64,000 nt of DNA from NCBI GenBank assembly GCA_029948255.1, contig JALIZF010001640.1:434001-498000 (forward strand), written 5' to 3'. Source of the DNA: Telmatactis stephensoni (taxonomy: Eukaryota; Cnidaria; Anthozoa; Actiniaria; Isophelliidae). Every line of letters starts with the position of its first letter. Within the stretch, counting starts at the first letter, position 1. The position numbers and the translations under genes are program-made. This document shows positions 33,386 through 45,422 of this stretch, one piece after another. Under the pieces are notes generated by a model. It was not told the DNA's origin. It did no database searches and saw only the letters and a program-made list of their open reading frames with translations.

Positions 33386-34212
33386 TTAATGACATATTCC
33401 ATTACTATAAATCTGGAAGTACTTGTTTTTAGGTGTGGCTCCATATCTAGGATTACTTTGGGCTTAAGTCTTTAACAATGTGCAAGATTTCACATTGACA
33501 TCACGAGATGAAAAAAATTTTGTATCAATTTCATGTATAATGCATTCCATAGCTATAGTTATCAAAGTAGCATTTAGGTGGCGTGGCTACCGGAAGTCTT
33601 AATAAAATAATACAAATTGCAAGATAATAGCTCCAAGACGACCACAGTTGCACAAATATTAGCCAAAGGTATATACTACATAATAACATAAACATTTTTG
33701 ATGTATGTAATGACTATAATATGCCTTCATTTCTTGACTTTTGCTGACCGTGACTCCTATCGAAAAGTCTCCTGAAGTCGAACGAAATTTGCTACAATAA
33801 TCCATTTTTTCATGGATTAGAGTAATTAACTTTTTTTTACATATTTGATATGGTTTGGATATCAAGTTACTTCTTCAAATAAGTACAAAAACGTATAGGG
33901 TCCCGTGCAAAAATTAACGGTCTTTTAGCCGTAACTACACCGAGTTGTCCGCACTTGAACAGCTGGTCCTCTTCTTTATCTGTAAGTGCTTTGGTAGTCG
34001 TAAGCGTGTGGTTTGTTGCCTTTACCAGCCATGTTTACTAGATATGCTTACGTTTTGAAGCGAGGACTTTTCTTGATTTTTCAAATTCTATATCTTTGAG
34101 GATATTGAATTTGCAATGCTGATCATTCAGATATCTTTGAATGCTTCTTTGAAACCCTGAAAGACTGTCCGGCTCATAGTCGTCGTCATTTACTTTGTAA
34201 ACATTTTTAAAT

Positions 34213-34286
34213 GATTTAAACTTTGCTTAAATTTTATTTTACCACATTAAAACGTGGTAAAATAAAATTTGAGCAAAGTTTAAATC
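34213..34286. repeat. 74-nt near-perfect hairpin
   Basis: Arms of about 33 nt (ATTTAAACTTTGCTTAAATT... against its inverse) with one mismatch enclose an 8-nt loop at about 34246-34253. The sequence is AT-rich, and the arms contain ACCAC/GTGGT near the loop. It could be a foldback relic or a hairpin RNA precursor; nothing else indicates transcription. Confidence 0.6.
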
Positions 34287-34989
34287 AGAACCAAGTTGCC
34301 ATTTATCGCAAACGTACGTCGATAATAGCCTCGCCCCTCGAGGCCGGCGGTAACGCACTTAGCGTTCTTCACCTCATGCGAGTCACGCAAGAAAATAGCT
34401 GACGCTAGTCGTTATCCAATTTTACCTACAATCACGGACAAAAATCCTTGAGACAGTTATGAAATCCATACATTTCAGCTGTTACTTGATTAGGTCGCCT
34501 CTTCCTTACAAGTTATTTGTTGAACCCCCCTCCCCCCCCGGGTCAATGTTGTACCAGACGATAGCCCATTCTATGGACGACATTGTGCACCTACCTCAAC
34601 ATTGGGTGAGAGGGGGAGAGGGGAGAACAATTAACTGAACGTGATGGGTTTACTCAAAAATCAACATGTTTTTCGTTTTGTCTTAACCTTTTTGTCCGGC
34701 ATTGTAGCTGGGTGCTATCCGATTTCCCTATCACTAGCTTTCGCAGTTGTACGCTATACGCAAAGCTATTTGGTCGATCGCTATAAATATCTTGCTATGT
34801 CTCGAGCAACACGCCGTCAATTTACAGTGCTTTCAAATGAAGATCGGCAGGAACTCATCCGGGACGTTGTTAATTCAAGCAGTTCTGGCGGCCACATCTG
34901 CCAATGGGCAAAGCAGTTCGTCCTCCACGCAATCGACAACTCAAGTAGTTCTGTCAGCTGTATATTCTCAAGTACAGCTAGTGCCACCT

Positions 34990-35715
34990 GAAGTGGTTTC
35001 TTCGACTCGGGACGCTACAGCTCTCCCTTTGCTGTCTGACGTTACACCACTTTGTGTTGAGCGGTTTACCCAGGAATTGCAGTCGCATCCTAATCAAATT
35101 CAGGTGGCGTATGTTTTGAACGGTCTTCGCCACGGCTTTAGAGTTGGATTCCAACAGCACCATAACCTGAAACCCGCTAAACGTAATAAGGAATCCGCCG
35201 CCGACAATCCTCAGGTCATCGATAGCTATTTAGATAATGAAGTGCGCAGGCAACGAGTAGCTGGTCCTTATGACTCCCCTCCTCTCCCAGACTTGCACAT
35301 AAGCAGTTTCGGAGTGATACCTAAGCGTGGCCAGCCTGGAAAGTGGAGACTTATCGTGGACCTGTCATCACCCAGGGGACTTAGCGTCAACGACGGCATA
35401 GACAGAGAGGACTTTGCGCTTCAGTATGTCAGGGTGGATCAGATTATACAGATTGGTCTCGAGCCTTGGCCGTGGTGCACTGATGGCAAAATTCGATGTT
35501 GAAACGGCATATCGCAACATACCGGTTCATCCAGCGGATAGGTATCTTCTGGGAATGAAATGGAAAGGAAAGTACTATGTCGACCTAGCGTTACCGTTTG
35601 GCCTTCGTTCCGCGTCATTTCGACGCGGTGGCCCCCATGCTAGAATGGATATTGAAAAACAATTATCGAGTCAGCAATCTTGTTCATTACCTCGATGATT
35701 GTCAGGAATTCCTCT
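34990..35715 (+). pseudogene. DIRS-type reverse transcriptase fragment with two frame breaks
   Basis: Recognisable parts are FGVIPKRGQPGKWRLIVDLS (about 35310-35369), a palm-like LMAKFDVETAYRNIPVHP (about 35486-35539), LALPFGLRSAS, and the catalytic YLDD box near 35690. Frame changes occur near 35450 and 35615, so no intact protein is made. The fragment stops where the TTAA element inserted. Confidence 0.78.
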
Positions 35716-37488
35716 TTAAATGGCAGTCTCTGTAAAAGTGGACCGATGACTTCGCTCCAGAAAATAGATTTCCTTCATACTTCCCCCACAAAATACCTTG
35801 GGTTAGTAAGTAAAAGTAAGCACATTAATTTGGAGAAAAGTTACAAATTCAATTTTTTGGGGGAGGATCTTCGGTTCAGTCCAAGCTAGTTCGGTTTGGT
35901 CAAGCGGAAAGACCTAAAATAGAGCTTTTTGGCGAGCACGTTGCTCTTCTAATAAGCTATTTTCAGATCAATGACTATACTGCCATTTTTTAACAATCTT
36001 TCAGTTTTTCAATGCTTGCTTTTATTTGAAAAATATATTTTACAAAAAGGAGAAAAGATTGATTTAGTAAGGCCATGTTTCCTACTTTGTCAAGAGACCC
36101 AAAAGTACCCTAAGAAACGTCGCCTATTTCTTGCAAGTCCAGCACTCATTTAGAAAACTTTCTATTTCATCGTGCTAACGAAAGACCAATAAAGACAAAA
36201 ATGTAAAAAAACTTTGAGGGTTTGCGAATTTTTGCTGTTAACGATGCTTTGGTTTGCACGCGATTACGAAAAAATGTCGCCTTTTTATGCAAATTAGGTT
36301 TCGAATCTAGCTTGATTTATTCCACTGAAATAAACTTATTTTTAACAAAAAATTATTATTCTAATTGAAAATAGATGCTTAATGTTTTTTTTGTCAAAAA
36401 AATTTACAAAACGTTTGTGGAGACTCGCAATACCACACCATTTCTGTAAGTTTTACATGTCACGCAATAAGCCATGTCACGCGGGGACGATATGATTTTG
36501 AAACTTACACTCAAATCTCAAACGACTTTAAATATTGTCAGAGAATTTGTGACTATTTATTCAAAAATGGCACTAGAGAACATTATTGTATCAACAAATC
36601 TGTATTTGTACATCCTATATAGCATACAGTATATTAGTACACAGTATATTTTATTATTAGCAAAAGCAGTGTGAGATTTACCGGCCTATTCCGGTCTTTT
36701 GTTGATGACTCTAAAACAATTGCAAGAACTACATGTAAAATGTGCACAGAACTGCGCCATTAACTGACTGAAACAACTGAAAGTCAATTTTTAATTGAAA
36801 GTATAATGAACATTTCATTCAACTACACAATGATCGACCCGATCACTAGAATATGGTAAGTGAACCTCTATAAAACGGACATTGTTTTCTGACCATAGGG
36901 TGTCTACAGAGGTTTTACCGCACAAGCATATGTGAATGCAGTGACATTATATTTATTATATATACGAAGGACCAATTAACACAAACATTTTAAAAAACGT
37001 TGCAGATTTTTTGCAGTTAACAATGCCTTGGTTTACGAAAAACGTTTGCGTCTTTATTCAATTAAATTAGGCTTTGAATCTACATGATATATTCTACAGA
37101 AATAAACTCATTTTTCAGCAAACGTTTATCAGCTTAATTGAAAATAGACGCTTAATGTATGTTTTTGGCATAACAGTTAATAAAACATTCTCGGAAACTC
37201 GAAGAAGCCATACCATTTCGTCTGGAAAATGTTGTTGCGCACATTTCATACACTGATAATACTAATTTCTCATAAAAGTTCTTAAAAATACACACTGCCA
37301 TTTTTTGTCCGTTTCGAAACCCTAACATATATATAAATTAATTCTTAAACAATAACAATTTTTATTTTTGTCAGAACATTTTCAAAACAATTATATTTTT
37401 GCTCGATTTAATTTAGTTTGCTTGGAATGCCTGTCAATCAATTGGTGCCAGCTAATTAGTGATTTTGAGACACAAGTACTACAAAACC

Positions 37489-38645
37489 AAAATGTCGTGT
37501 TTCGTAGCGACCTACAATGAATACGGTGTGTGTGGAAATTCAAGGGGAATCTCTGGATTGGTTCCACTATCGGACTGTAATGATTCAATCGATTCTCATC
37601 TAGCTTCTCTCCATTTATCTACGGTAAAAATAACTGAGTCTGAAGTCATTCTTGCAAGAGTACGTATATATGATGTCGCGCAACAAAGTAGTGAAATGAT
37701 GATATGTGCAAAGCACCAACACTCTCTAGGAAAGTACTGGAGATCTTCAGTTGTCAACATCCAAGCCACTTGGGAGGTTCAACAGCCATTCGGAGCAGAT
37801 ATTCTGTCAATCTAGCGATGTCCAAGTCAATCCAGCGAGTTTACGGCGTGTTTGTCCCTTTCAGTGTTCAGGTGAGATACCGCAAGTCCGTATTAGCGGC
37901 GATCGATTTACATAATATTCATGCCGGGATGGTATAATCATGGTCGATGCATTATTTGATGTTTAAACCGTAATGCCTATTATGATATAAAATGCACACA
38001 TCATCTTAGAAAATGTTTATCATAAGAGAAATCAACTGTAGGCATGATATGCCTTTTAGCGAAATGATGGAATGGGCCTGGGATGGGCCCTTCATAAAAG
38101 AAGTGGAGCAACCAGATTTTCCGTTAAGGTTCGTCGGCATCTTGAGATGAAATTCGAAATTGGACGCAAGACAGGAAGGAAGGAAGACCCGGAGCAAGTT
38201 TCAAAGGACATGAGGACTGCGTGTACAAACAGCGGGGAGAAAATGTTTGAAAGTGCAGAGTGGTTAACAAAGACACAAACTGAATTCGAAGTTTCTTCTC
38301 TCGATTATCTGCCAGTACCAAGAAAGGGACTGAAAGCCCTAAGGAGACAGAGGGAAATGAAGAGGACTATACCTTGGAGAATTATTTAAATGAGATTGAC
38401 GAAGAACACATCAGAACAACATCACTAGCTGCTCAAGGCAAGTTAGGACTGGTACACCCAATTGTTTATGACATATATACAACATTTGTGAGATAGCCAA
38501 GAATAATAAGCTGGCTACGTTTAATATGCAAATGCTGAAAGACATTTGCCGACATTTTGAGCGTTATTTCAAATCACGTTTTAAGAAGAACGATCTCATT
38601 AATGTTATACAGGAAATGGCACGAGAATGTACGTGTACATTGGCA
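37489..38645 (+). pseudogene. Degraded gene of an uncharacterised cnidarian-type family inside the TTAA element
   Basis: Four pieces lie in order. (1) 37489-37740 ends MMICAKHQHSLGKYWRSS, a C..H-type knuckle. (2) After a frame change, 37757-37937 reads CQHPSHLGGSTA then GVFVPFSVQ. (3) 38072-38389 has FEIGRKTGRKEDPEQVSKDM and MFESAEWLTKTQ. (4) 38488-38645 has FNMQMLKDICRHFERYF and ends ECTCTLA, a SAP-like helical end. I recall this order from hypothetical multi-copy cnidarian proteins. Frame breaks suggest a pseudogene or missed introns. It could be cargo or the element's own protein. Confidence 0.5.
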
Positions 38646-38944
38646 TGAAACGATAGGCACTAGATAGTATGAAGATAGTATAATTTGGTTCATGAGGTTC
38701 ATGTGGTGGGTTTAGAAACGCAATTAAGAATGAATTGAACATCACTACTGTTTGAGTTATTTTCATTACCAGTGATTTAATAATACATCTATAAATTATA
38801 CATATTCATGACGCTGTGTTTTTATATGAAACCACATGTGTTTTTATATCCAAACACAGCACTGATCAAGTCACTGTGCACTAGCTAGCTAGCGAGATTA
38901 GACATTTTCCTCTAAACCCAAAATATGGTGAAAAACGTCTCTGA

Positions 38945-39020
38945 TAAATGACTGTGAGGTTCGAACCCAAGACCGTCTCAATTTCTAAACCCTCCTTTGA
39001 ACTCTATACTACTGAGTCAG
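38945..39020 (-). repeat. tRNA-like sequence inside the TTAA element
   Basis: Read on the minus strand, CTCAGTAGTATAGAGTTC resembles an A box and GGGTTCGAACCTC a B box, with about 73 bases overall. The outer stem pairs poorly. It is most likely a tRNA-derived repeat rather than a gene. Confidence 0.45.
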
Positions 39021-39667
39021 CAGATGAAAATCGCTTAACAACAACAACAACAAACGTTTTGTCCGTTATGAATGAAGTTCTTTAAAATTAATGCAAAAAG
39101 CAGCTAGCCTGAATAAGATATTGAAAAAAAACCTCTGTTGAAAATTTCCCTCTGGAAATAGCTAGGATAACAATAAAAACATGAATTTGAGAGGTCATTC
39201 TAAAAATTCGTGTTGCGTTTTTCATTAGGGTTTCCCAACACTTGAAAAAATAAAAACTGTTTGGCCTACGGCCTCGCATTTTCATGTTTTCTCGTGTCAG
39301 GGAAACCCTAGTGAGACCCTTGCACTCGTTTTTGAAATATAATGTCAATACATTCATATATGCTTGTGCGGTAAAACCTCTTTAGACACCCTATGGTCAG
39401 AAAACAATGTCCGTTTTATAGAGGTTCACTTACCATATTTTAGTGATCGGGTCGATCATTGTGTAGTTGAATGAAATGTTCATTATACTTTCAATTAAAA
39501 ATTGACTTTCAGTTGTTTCAGTCAGTTAATGGCGCAGTTCTGTGCACATTTTACACGCAGTTCTTGTTTTAGAGTCATCAACAAAAGACCGGAATAGGCC
39601 GGTAAATCTCACACTGCTTTTGCTAATAATAAAATATACTGTGTACTAATATACTGTATGCTATATA

Positions 39668-40070
39668 GGCGGATCTTTGTTTACAATTTTTGCTCATTAG
39701 CATAGGCATTTCTCTTTTCAACCAAATAAACACCAAATCACCTCTGAATATTAAAAGGGCATGACAAAACTAGCTTTCTTTGGAAATTTGAGTGTGGCAA
39801 AAGCAATAGTTTTTGCGTGATGCAGTTTTAAAAACTCTAAATTTTACAGAGAATGTATGGGCTCATTAGCGCTTTTGCCACCCAGAAATTTGAAAGCAAA
39901 TTGGAAGCTGGATATCTCGCACAATATTGCATGCAAAGAGCTGAAAATTTCGTAGATTACCTATATTAAAAAGCTCTTAAAAGTTTTGGACTCAGTTTGT
40001 AATCTTATCGATTTTTAACCGTATGCTAATGAGGCAGAATGTAAACACATGACGTCAGCAAAGATCCTCC
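39668..40070. mobile_element. 403-bp MITE nested in the right arm of the TTAA element
   Basis: Ends GGCGGATCTTTG and (reverse) GGAGGATCTTTG; target duplication TATA (39664-39667 and 40071-40074). The undisturbed left arm near 36620 shows the empty site, which confirms the exact boundaries. No coding capacity. Confidence 0.85.
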
Positions 40071-40979
40071 TATAGGATGTACAAATACAGATTTGTTGAT
40101 ACAATAATGTTCTCTAGTGCCATTTTTGAATAAATAGTCACAAATTCTCTGACAATATTTAAAGTCGTTTGAGATTTGAGTGTAAGTTTCAAAATCATAT
40201 CGTCCCCGCGTGACATGGCTTATTGCGTGACATGTAAAACTTACAGAAATGGTGTGGTATTGCGAGTCTCCACAAACGTTTTGTAAATTTTTTTGACAAA
40301 AAAAAAAACATTAAGCATCTATTTTCAATTAAAATAATAATTTTTTGTTAAAAATAAGTTTATTTCAGTGGAATAAATCAAGCTAGATTCGAAACCTAAT
40401 TTGCATAAAAAGGCGACATTTTTTCGTAATCGCGTGCAAACCAAAGCATCGTTAACAGCAAAAATTCGCAAACCCTCAAAGTTTTTTTTACATTTTTGTC
40501 TTTATTGGTCTTTCGTTAGCACGATGAAATAGAAAGTTTTCTAAATGAGTGCTGGACTTGCGAGAAATAGGCGACGTTTCTTAGGGTACTTTTGGGTCTC
40601 TTGACAAAGTAGGAAACATGGCCTTACTAAATCAATCTTTTCTCCTTTTTTGTAAAATATATTTTTCAAATAAAAGCAAGCATTGAAAAACTGAAAGATT
40701 GTTAAAAAATGACAGTATAGTCATTGATCTGAAAATAGCTTATTGGAAGAGCAACGTGCTCGCCAAAAAGCTCTATTTTAGGTCTTTCCGCTTGACCAAA
40801 CCGAACTAGCTTGGACTGAACCGAAGATCCTCCCCCAAAAAATTGAATTTGTAACTTTTCTCCAAATTAATGTGCTTACTTTTACTTACTAACCCAAGGT
40901 ATTTTGTGGGGGAAGTATGAAGGAAATCTATTTTCTGGAGCGAAGTCATCGGTCCACTTTTACAGAGACTGCCATTTAA

Positions 40980-41800
40980 TGGTCTTGCTCCTTCAACGCG
41001 TCGCACATACGCGTCGGTTCAGCATAAGTTTATTGACTTTTGCAATCAACTTGGTCAACTTTCTGCCTTGCCAGTGGACGAAGGTACGTTATCTCTATTT
41101 GTTACCTTCTTGGCACAATCGCATCGGTCCATTAAAGTATATCTCTAAGCTGTTCGTGCTCTTCATATTGAGCAGGACCACCCCGATCCCATCGTGTTTA
41201 CAAGTACGGATCAAAGCATCCAAAACTGATCCTTTCCGCGCAGGGTGCTACATTCACATCGGTTGTGGCTCCTCTCCACTGTGTGCAGTGTCTGCAATGT
41301 CGGCCTTTTTGCACAAAAGAGGCGGTGCTTCTGGTCCATTGTTCGTGCTAGAGAACGGTCAGCCATTGTCTCGTGAACGTTTGACATCTTGGTTGAGAGA
41401 TATTTTCACTGGCGCGGGAGTGACTGGTAACTTCTCTAGCCATAGCTTTAGGATTAGTGCCGCTACAGTTGCTGCCCGCAATGGCATACCAGATCACATT
41501 ATTCAAACTCTAGGTCGACGGACTAGCAATGCTTACCAAGGCTACATTCGAACACCAGCAGAAACCTTAGCTTCGATGTCCGCCATCTTTTATAACTTTA
41601 ACCTGAGCCTTTTTTGTTTGTTTGCACCGTTAATGAAAGTATCTAATTGTTCTTGGCTGGTGTTTTCGGCATTGTTTTCGCCGACATTTTTCTTAGTTTT
41701 TGGTTACCAAAACAAAACAAAAAAAATTAACGGTGTTAAAAAATTAAGTTTTGACTGCTCTCAAGCTAAAATAGTTGCCGGTTCGAGATATTTCCTGTAA
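40980..41800 (+). pseudogene. Tyrosine recombinase of the DIRS-like element
   Basis: A core-binding N-terminal part (from about 40985, TRRTYASVQHKFIDFC) breaks frame near 41140, and a piece seems missing. The catalytic part is open to 41800: RIKASKTDPFR, then SHSFRISAATVAARNGIPDH with the H-x-x-R pair, GRRTSN, and the nucleophile tyrosine in YQGYIR. This is the phage-integrase fold used for circular-intermediate integration. After the TTAA excision point it follows directly on RT sequence, so the parent was already internally deleted. Confidence 0.82.
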
Positions 41801-42614
41801 TCATCCACAGGTATTACGGGGGGCTTTCGCCCGTCAGACAGCCAATCAGAGAGCGCGAATTCAGCGGAAGTAGTTTGTATGGATAGTATATTTATGGTTG
41901 TCATTATATTTACCGGTGATACACATGTATGCTGCGCTTTAAAATTTACACTTGTTTAAATGTCTTGGATCATTGTTCAACTTCCTTAATCAACTTCTTT
42001 TCAGTTTAATCCTTTAAACTAACCTGAACAGTGGCGCAGATAGGATTTGTTTTAGAGGCACGCACATGCAAGCCATTGAAAAGTTATCTCGATAAAGATA
42101 TTCCGACTCCCCAGTCTAATCAGTAGTTTTCTAGTATTTCCCAGCTTTCGAGGTACGCATGTGCGTAATGGTAGCCACACTACTGTTAAATAAAACCCTT
42201 AGCCTAATATTAAAACCATCTTCAGAAAAAAAAAACAGTGGCAAATTTTAAACCTCAAAATATATAGATATGTAGTTTGACACTGTTACCAATTAGCCGT
42301 TTTTGTAAACTACTATTATTCTTGACATTTGAACTTGCTATTCCATGCTATTTCTTTTCTCTCAGCAGGCAACCCTTGATTCTGGGATTCCTGTTTAAAA
42401 TTTGAGGCGATTGAGCTCTCGCATCTGAATGTCCAAACATACCCCAATTACTGAAGTGAGAGTTGATTGCAGGAAAAGATTGTACACTTATTTCAATAAA
42501 CGTTGTTGGACAAAAAGACTCGAGCCTACGCATCTCACCTATAAAATCACAAACATCCCCATGAAAATTCAAATCTAGCTTGCCCTTACCTTATACACCA
42601 AAGAATTTATGTTA

Positions 42615-42759
42615 GAGTAGATTTCGTATGACTGTGAAAACGGTACCGCACGGTCACGGCACGGTTACGGCAGGAATTTCAAATGTTTTTATAGACAACT
42701 CGACACTGACACGGTCACAGCACCGCGCGGTCCGTTTCACACTCATACGAAAACTGCTC
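42615..42759. mobile_element. Intact TA-flanked MITE (145 bp)
   Basis: Starts GAGTAGATTTCGTATGACTG, ends with the inverted GAGCAGTTTTCGTATGAGTG, and TA duplications flank it (42613-42614, 42760-42761). It is the reference copy for the family seen at 16994, 25220/29411 and 32271. Confidence 0.82.
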
Positions 42760-43389
42760 TAATATCAAGACGAAAGATCTAAAGCGAGTGAAGTGTTAAA
42801 TTTGTAGATACCCATGTCTAGTCGCGTGGGTCTGAGGCCCCTAGCTCGTACGACAACCTTTTTTGAAATAGGTGTATAAAGAAATGAAATTTTGAAGTCC
42901 AAAATACCCTTATTACTTGAGGAAGGGAGTAGACATTCTCGAAACATGTCCTGAATAAAGTATGTCGAAGAGACTCAAAAGCGTCATGCTGTCCTTAAAG
43001 ATATTAACACATTTGCTATTTCTGAGACCCTTTGGAATAGTAAAGCGATCATAAAACAAGCCGTCGAAAAGAGCAAGTATCAATAATACAATACAATAAT
43101 ACAAAAAATTATTTATTTCGCATTTCGATTCCATAATAGTTGTTACTTGTTGGTTCTATAAATTTTGGGTATTTATAAATATTTAAGATTTCGTATTAAT
43201 ATTTACAAAATTATAGTTCTTTTGGGAATGCCTTGTATCTAAATTAACCGTTAGATACAAGACTTTTCAGATTAATATTTAGTAAGAGCAACGATGAAAC
43301 TATAATACTACTAAACTACTACAGCACATTAATACATATATCTAAACAATATTAGCGCTGAGGAAAGGAAAAGGAGTAGCTTGATATGG

Positions 43390-44060
43390 CATTTATTTAA
43401 TCATGATAGAGTTAAACTATGGCTTTGCAGCAAAATTAAAGCTCTTTTAGCTTTATCTTGAAAAGAACCGTTTTTTATTAGTTTGATTGTCTGTGGAATT
43501 TCTTTCCACAGATCAGGTACCATTGTACGGATGGTGTTGTTGGCAATATTCTTTCGAAATTTTTCTTTATAAAGATGATATTTTGAAGCATACCTAGTGT
43601 TATAGCTATGTGTGTTTTTGGCAAATTGAAGAAATTATCAAAAATAGATGGCAGCTGATTTGTATGCCATACTGAGAACCACATGACTGTAAATTAAAAA
43701 ATGATTATCAAGTGTTTCTCTCGGTACTGTTCTTTATAGAGGTGATCTTTTGTAGCATAGCTAGTGTTAAAGCTATGTGTGTTTTTGGCAAATTTGAAGT
43801 AATTATCAGAAATAGATGGCAGCTGATTCGTATGCCATTGGTGAATGAATTTTAATTAACTATGCTGGAACTTAAAAATGTTTTCAACTGTTAGAAGACC
43901 CAATAGAATTATTAGTGGCATGACACTCTCTGTGTATCTTGCCATATAGTTTCGAAAAAAACCCCACATTATTCTTACAATGGATTTTCTTTAAGTGGCT
44001 TTTGTAGGCACTGCCCCATGCGACAACTGAATAAGTTAAATATGGATATACAAGATTGTA
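43390..44060 (-). pseudogene. LINE 3'-end remnant with an internal duplication
   Basis: On the minus strand, 44040-43985 reads YSVVAWGSAYKSHLKKI. Further on is a QLPSIFDNFFNLPKTHSYNT stretch and then MVPDLWKEIPQTIKLIKNG (about 43540-43470). These are typical of the region after the RT in CR1/Jockey-like LINEs. The PSIFDNFF-to-YKEK part occurs twice (about 43560-43680 and 43735-43850), and the upstream copy is interrupted by stops. Confidence 0.6.
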
Positions 44061-44411
44061 ATACTGCTGTTTTTAAACTTAAATGTTGTTGGAAAGAAAC
44101 ATAATGTCTTAGTTTAAGTGGTTTTAGTATCGAGCTTCATTGTCCAAATTTTTAGCTAAGTACTACGAAGGGCGTTTTCAAGCATTATTGTTACGAGCCA
44201 CCTTATTAATAATAATGACTCAAATTAAAAAAGCCTCTATACTATAATAAGCCAAGGGCTGTATTTATCATAAGTTATGGCTGAAGGGTAGAGTTGTTCT
44301 CGAAGACATTATCAAAGTAAACCTAGAAAAATGTTTCCAGATATTTTAGCAAAGAGCAAAGAAAGTTTTTTTTCTAAGTTCTCATTTACACGCGCCCTTC
44401 AACTGTAAGGC

Positions 44412-44600
44412 GGTCCAAACTAAATTGGCTTTTTCCATTTTAGAAAATTTCTACCAATTCAAGCAAACGTTTTTTAGATAAATCGTACTGCCATTGGATA
44501 AACAGATCATTAGCCATCGGACTTTTTAATTAATTCGCTAAATGAAAACAAAAAAATCCTAAGATAAAATGGAAAAACCCAATTTAGTTTGGGACACCTT
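44412..44600. mobile_element. Small inverted-repeat element (about 190 bp)
   Basis: GTCCAAACTAAATTGGCTTT at the left is repeated inverted (TCCCAAACTAAATTGGGTTT) at the right. The middle is AT-rich and non-coding. No target duplication could be fixed. Confidence 0.5.
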
Positions 44601-45422
44601 CAGTGTTTCTCTCTGTTAGAAAACTGTGTTTTCATGGGCGTTTATCAAAAGCGTTTCCATGGGTTTCTTTATCCTGGTTAGTGCTTATTGGATTTTCACT
44701 TGTCCTCACGCAGAGGACCGCAGTCTCACGCAGTAAGACTTTAGGAACCATGACCTGGTTTATAATGCGTCTTTGTTTTCTTTAACGACCATGCATGAAT
44801 TGAAAACTACTAACTCAAATAAATAAGCAAATAATATCTAGACCAAATTCCAGATGTGTTTTAGCTCATGAGTGCCATACATTTGCAAAACTATCAGAAA
44901 GTCACGGACAAATGTTCGCGTCTTTTCATTTTCCTATGATAGGAAATATCTAGGAAAATGCGTTTCCTATGACTGGAAATATCTAGGAAATATAATAATT
45001 ATTCTGTCTCTGATATGTAAAAAATTACAGTTTTACTGAGTTATATATATTTGTTTTAAGTAAGGGTTAGTGTTTAACAGCTCGGAAAACAAAGTGGGCG
45101 GGGCTAATTAATTACTCTTTGCGAGCTTGAACTGTAAACAAAGGGATAATTGGGACTACTGTCATCGACCATATAGAATCGTGATACCAAACAAATTGCT
45201 GTCCAGTGGCAAAGTTATTCAGTTGGCAAAAAGAAATGTCAAACTCTGTCGTGGTACTTAAGATGATTATTTGAAATTAGATTTAACAGTATTCCATTAG
45301 ATATTTTGAATTATCATAAATAAATAAGAAAATAACACATTGTCCTCTCCTAATTAACTACATATCACATAGTTCCACCTGCTCATCATGATCAGCCAGT
45401 CAGTTCTCATTATTTTCACTTA

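Larger units (their letters stand above)
31995..33595. mobile_element. Composite element with about 200-bp inverted arms
   Basis: The left arm (about 31999-32210) and right arm (about 33390-33590) are inverted copies at roughly 80% by eye, e.g. CTATAGCTATGGAAT and GTAATCCTAGATATG. The ends resemble CAGCCACGCC. A third partial copy of the arm lies at about 32420-32475. Two younger elements sit inside (32271-32405 and 32648-33385). No coding capacity was seen. Confidence 0.6.
35720..40975. mobile_element. 5256-bp TTAA-flanked element with 1.2-kb inverted arms
   Basis: The left arm 35720-36954 is repeated inverted at 39338-40975; the right arm is longer only because a 403-bp element sits in it. 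The tips read ATGGCAGTCTCTGTAAAAGT. TTAA flanks both ends (35716-35719, 40976-40979). The identical short frame in both arms is a product of the inversion. Between the arms are a degraded gene-like cluster (37489-38645), a tRNA-like sequence and a diverged direct repeat of arm DNA (36229-36446 with 37011-37222). No piggyBac transposase was recognised. Confidence 0.85.
34700..41870 (+). mobile_element. Decayed DIRS-like (tyrosine-recombinase) retroelement, split by a later insertion
   Basis: Reverse transcriptase remains at the left (to about 35715) and a tyrosine recombinase at the right (from about 40980). They are separated by a 5256-bp TTAA-flanked insertion. RT plus tyrosine recombinase in one element is the defining mark of DIRS-type elements, which integrate without an integrase. 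The segment between RT and recombinase that normally holds RNase H is missing even when the insertion is discounted. Outer ends are uncertain; the GC-rich block at about 41790-41875 may be the 3' terminus, as a similar block recurs at 62925-63030. Confidence 0.72.

Noticed and set aside
35680..41006. A short protein (containing NGSLCKSGPMTSLQKIDF) apparently encoded twice, on opposite strands
   Set aside because: Both frames fall at the tips of the inverted arms of the TTAA element, so they are one non-coding sequence seen twice.
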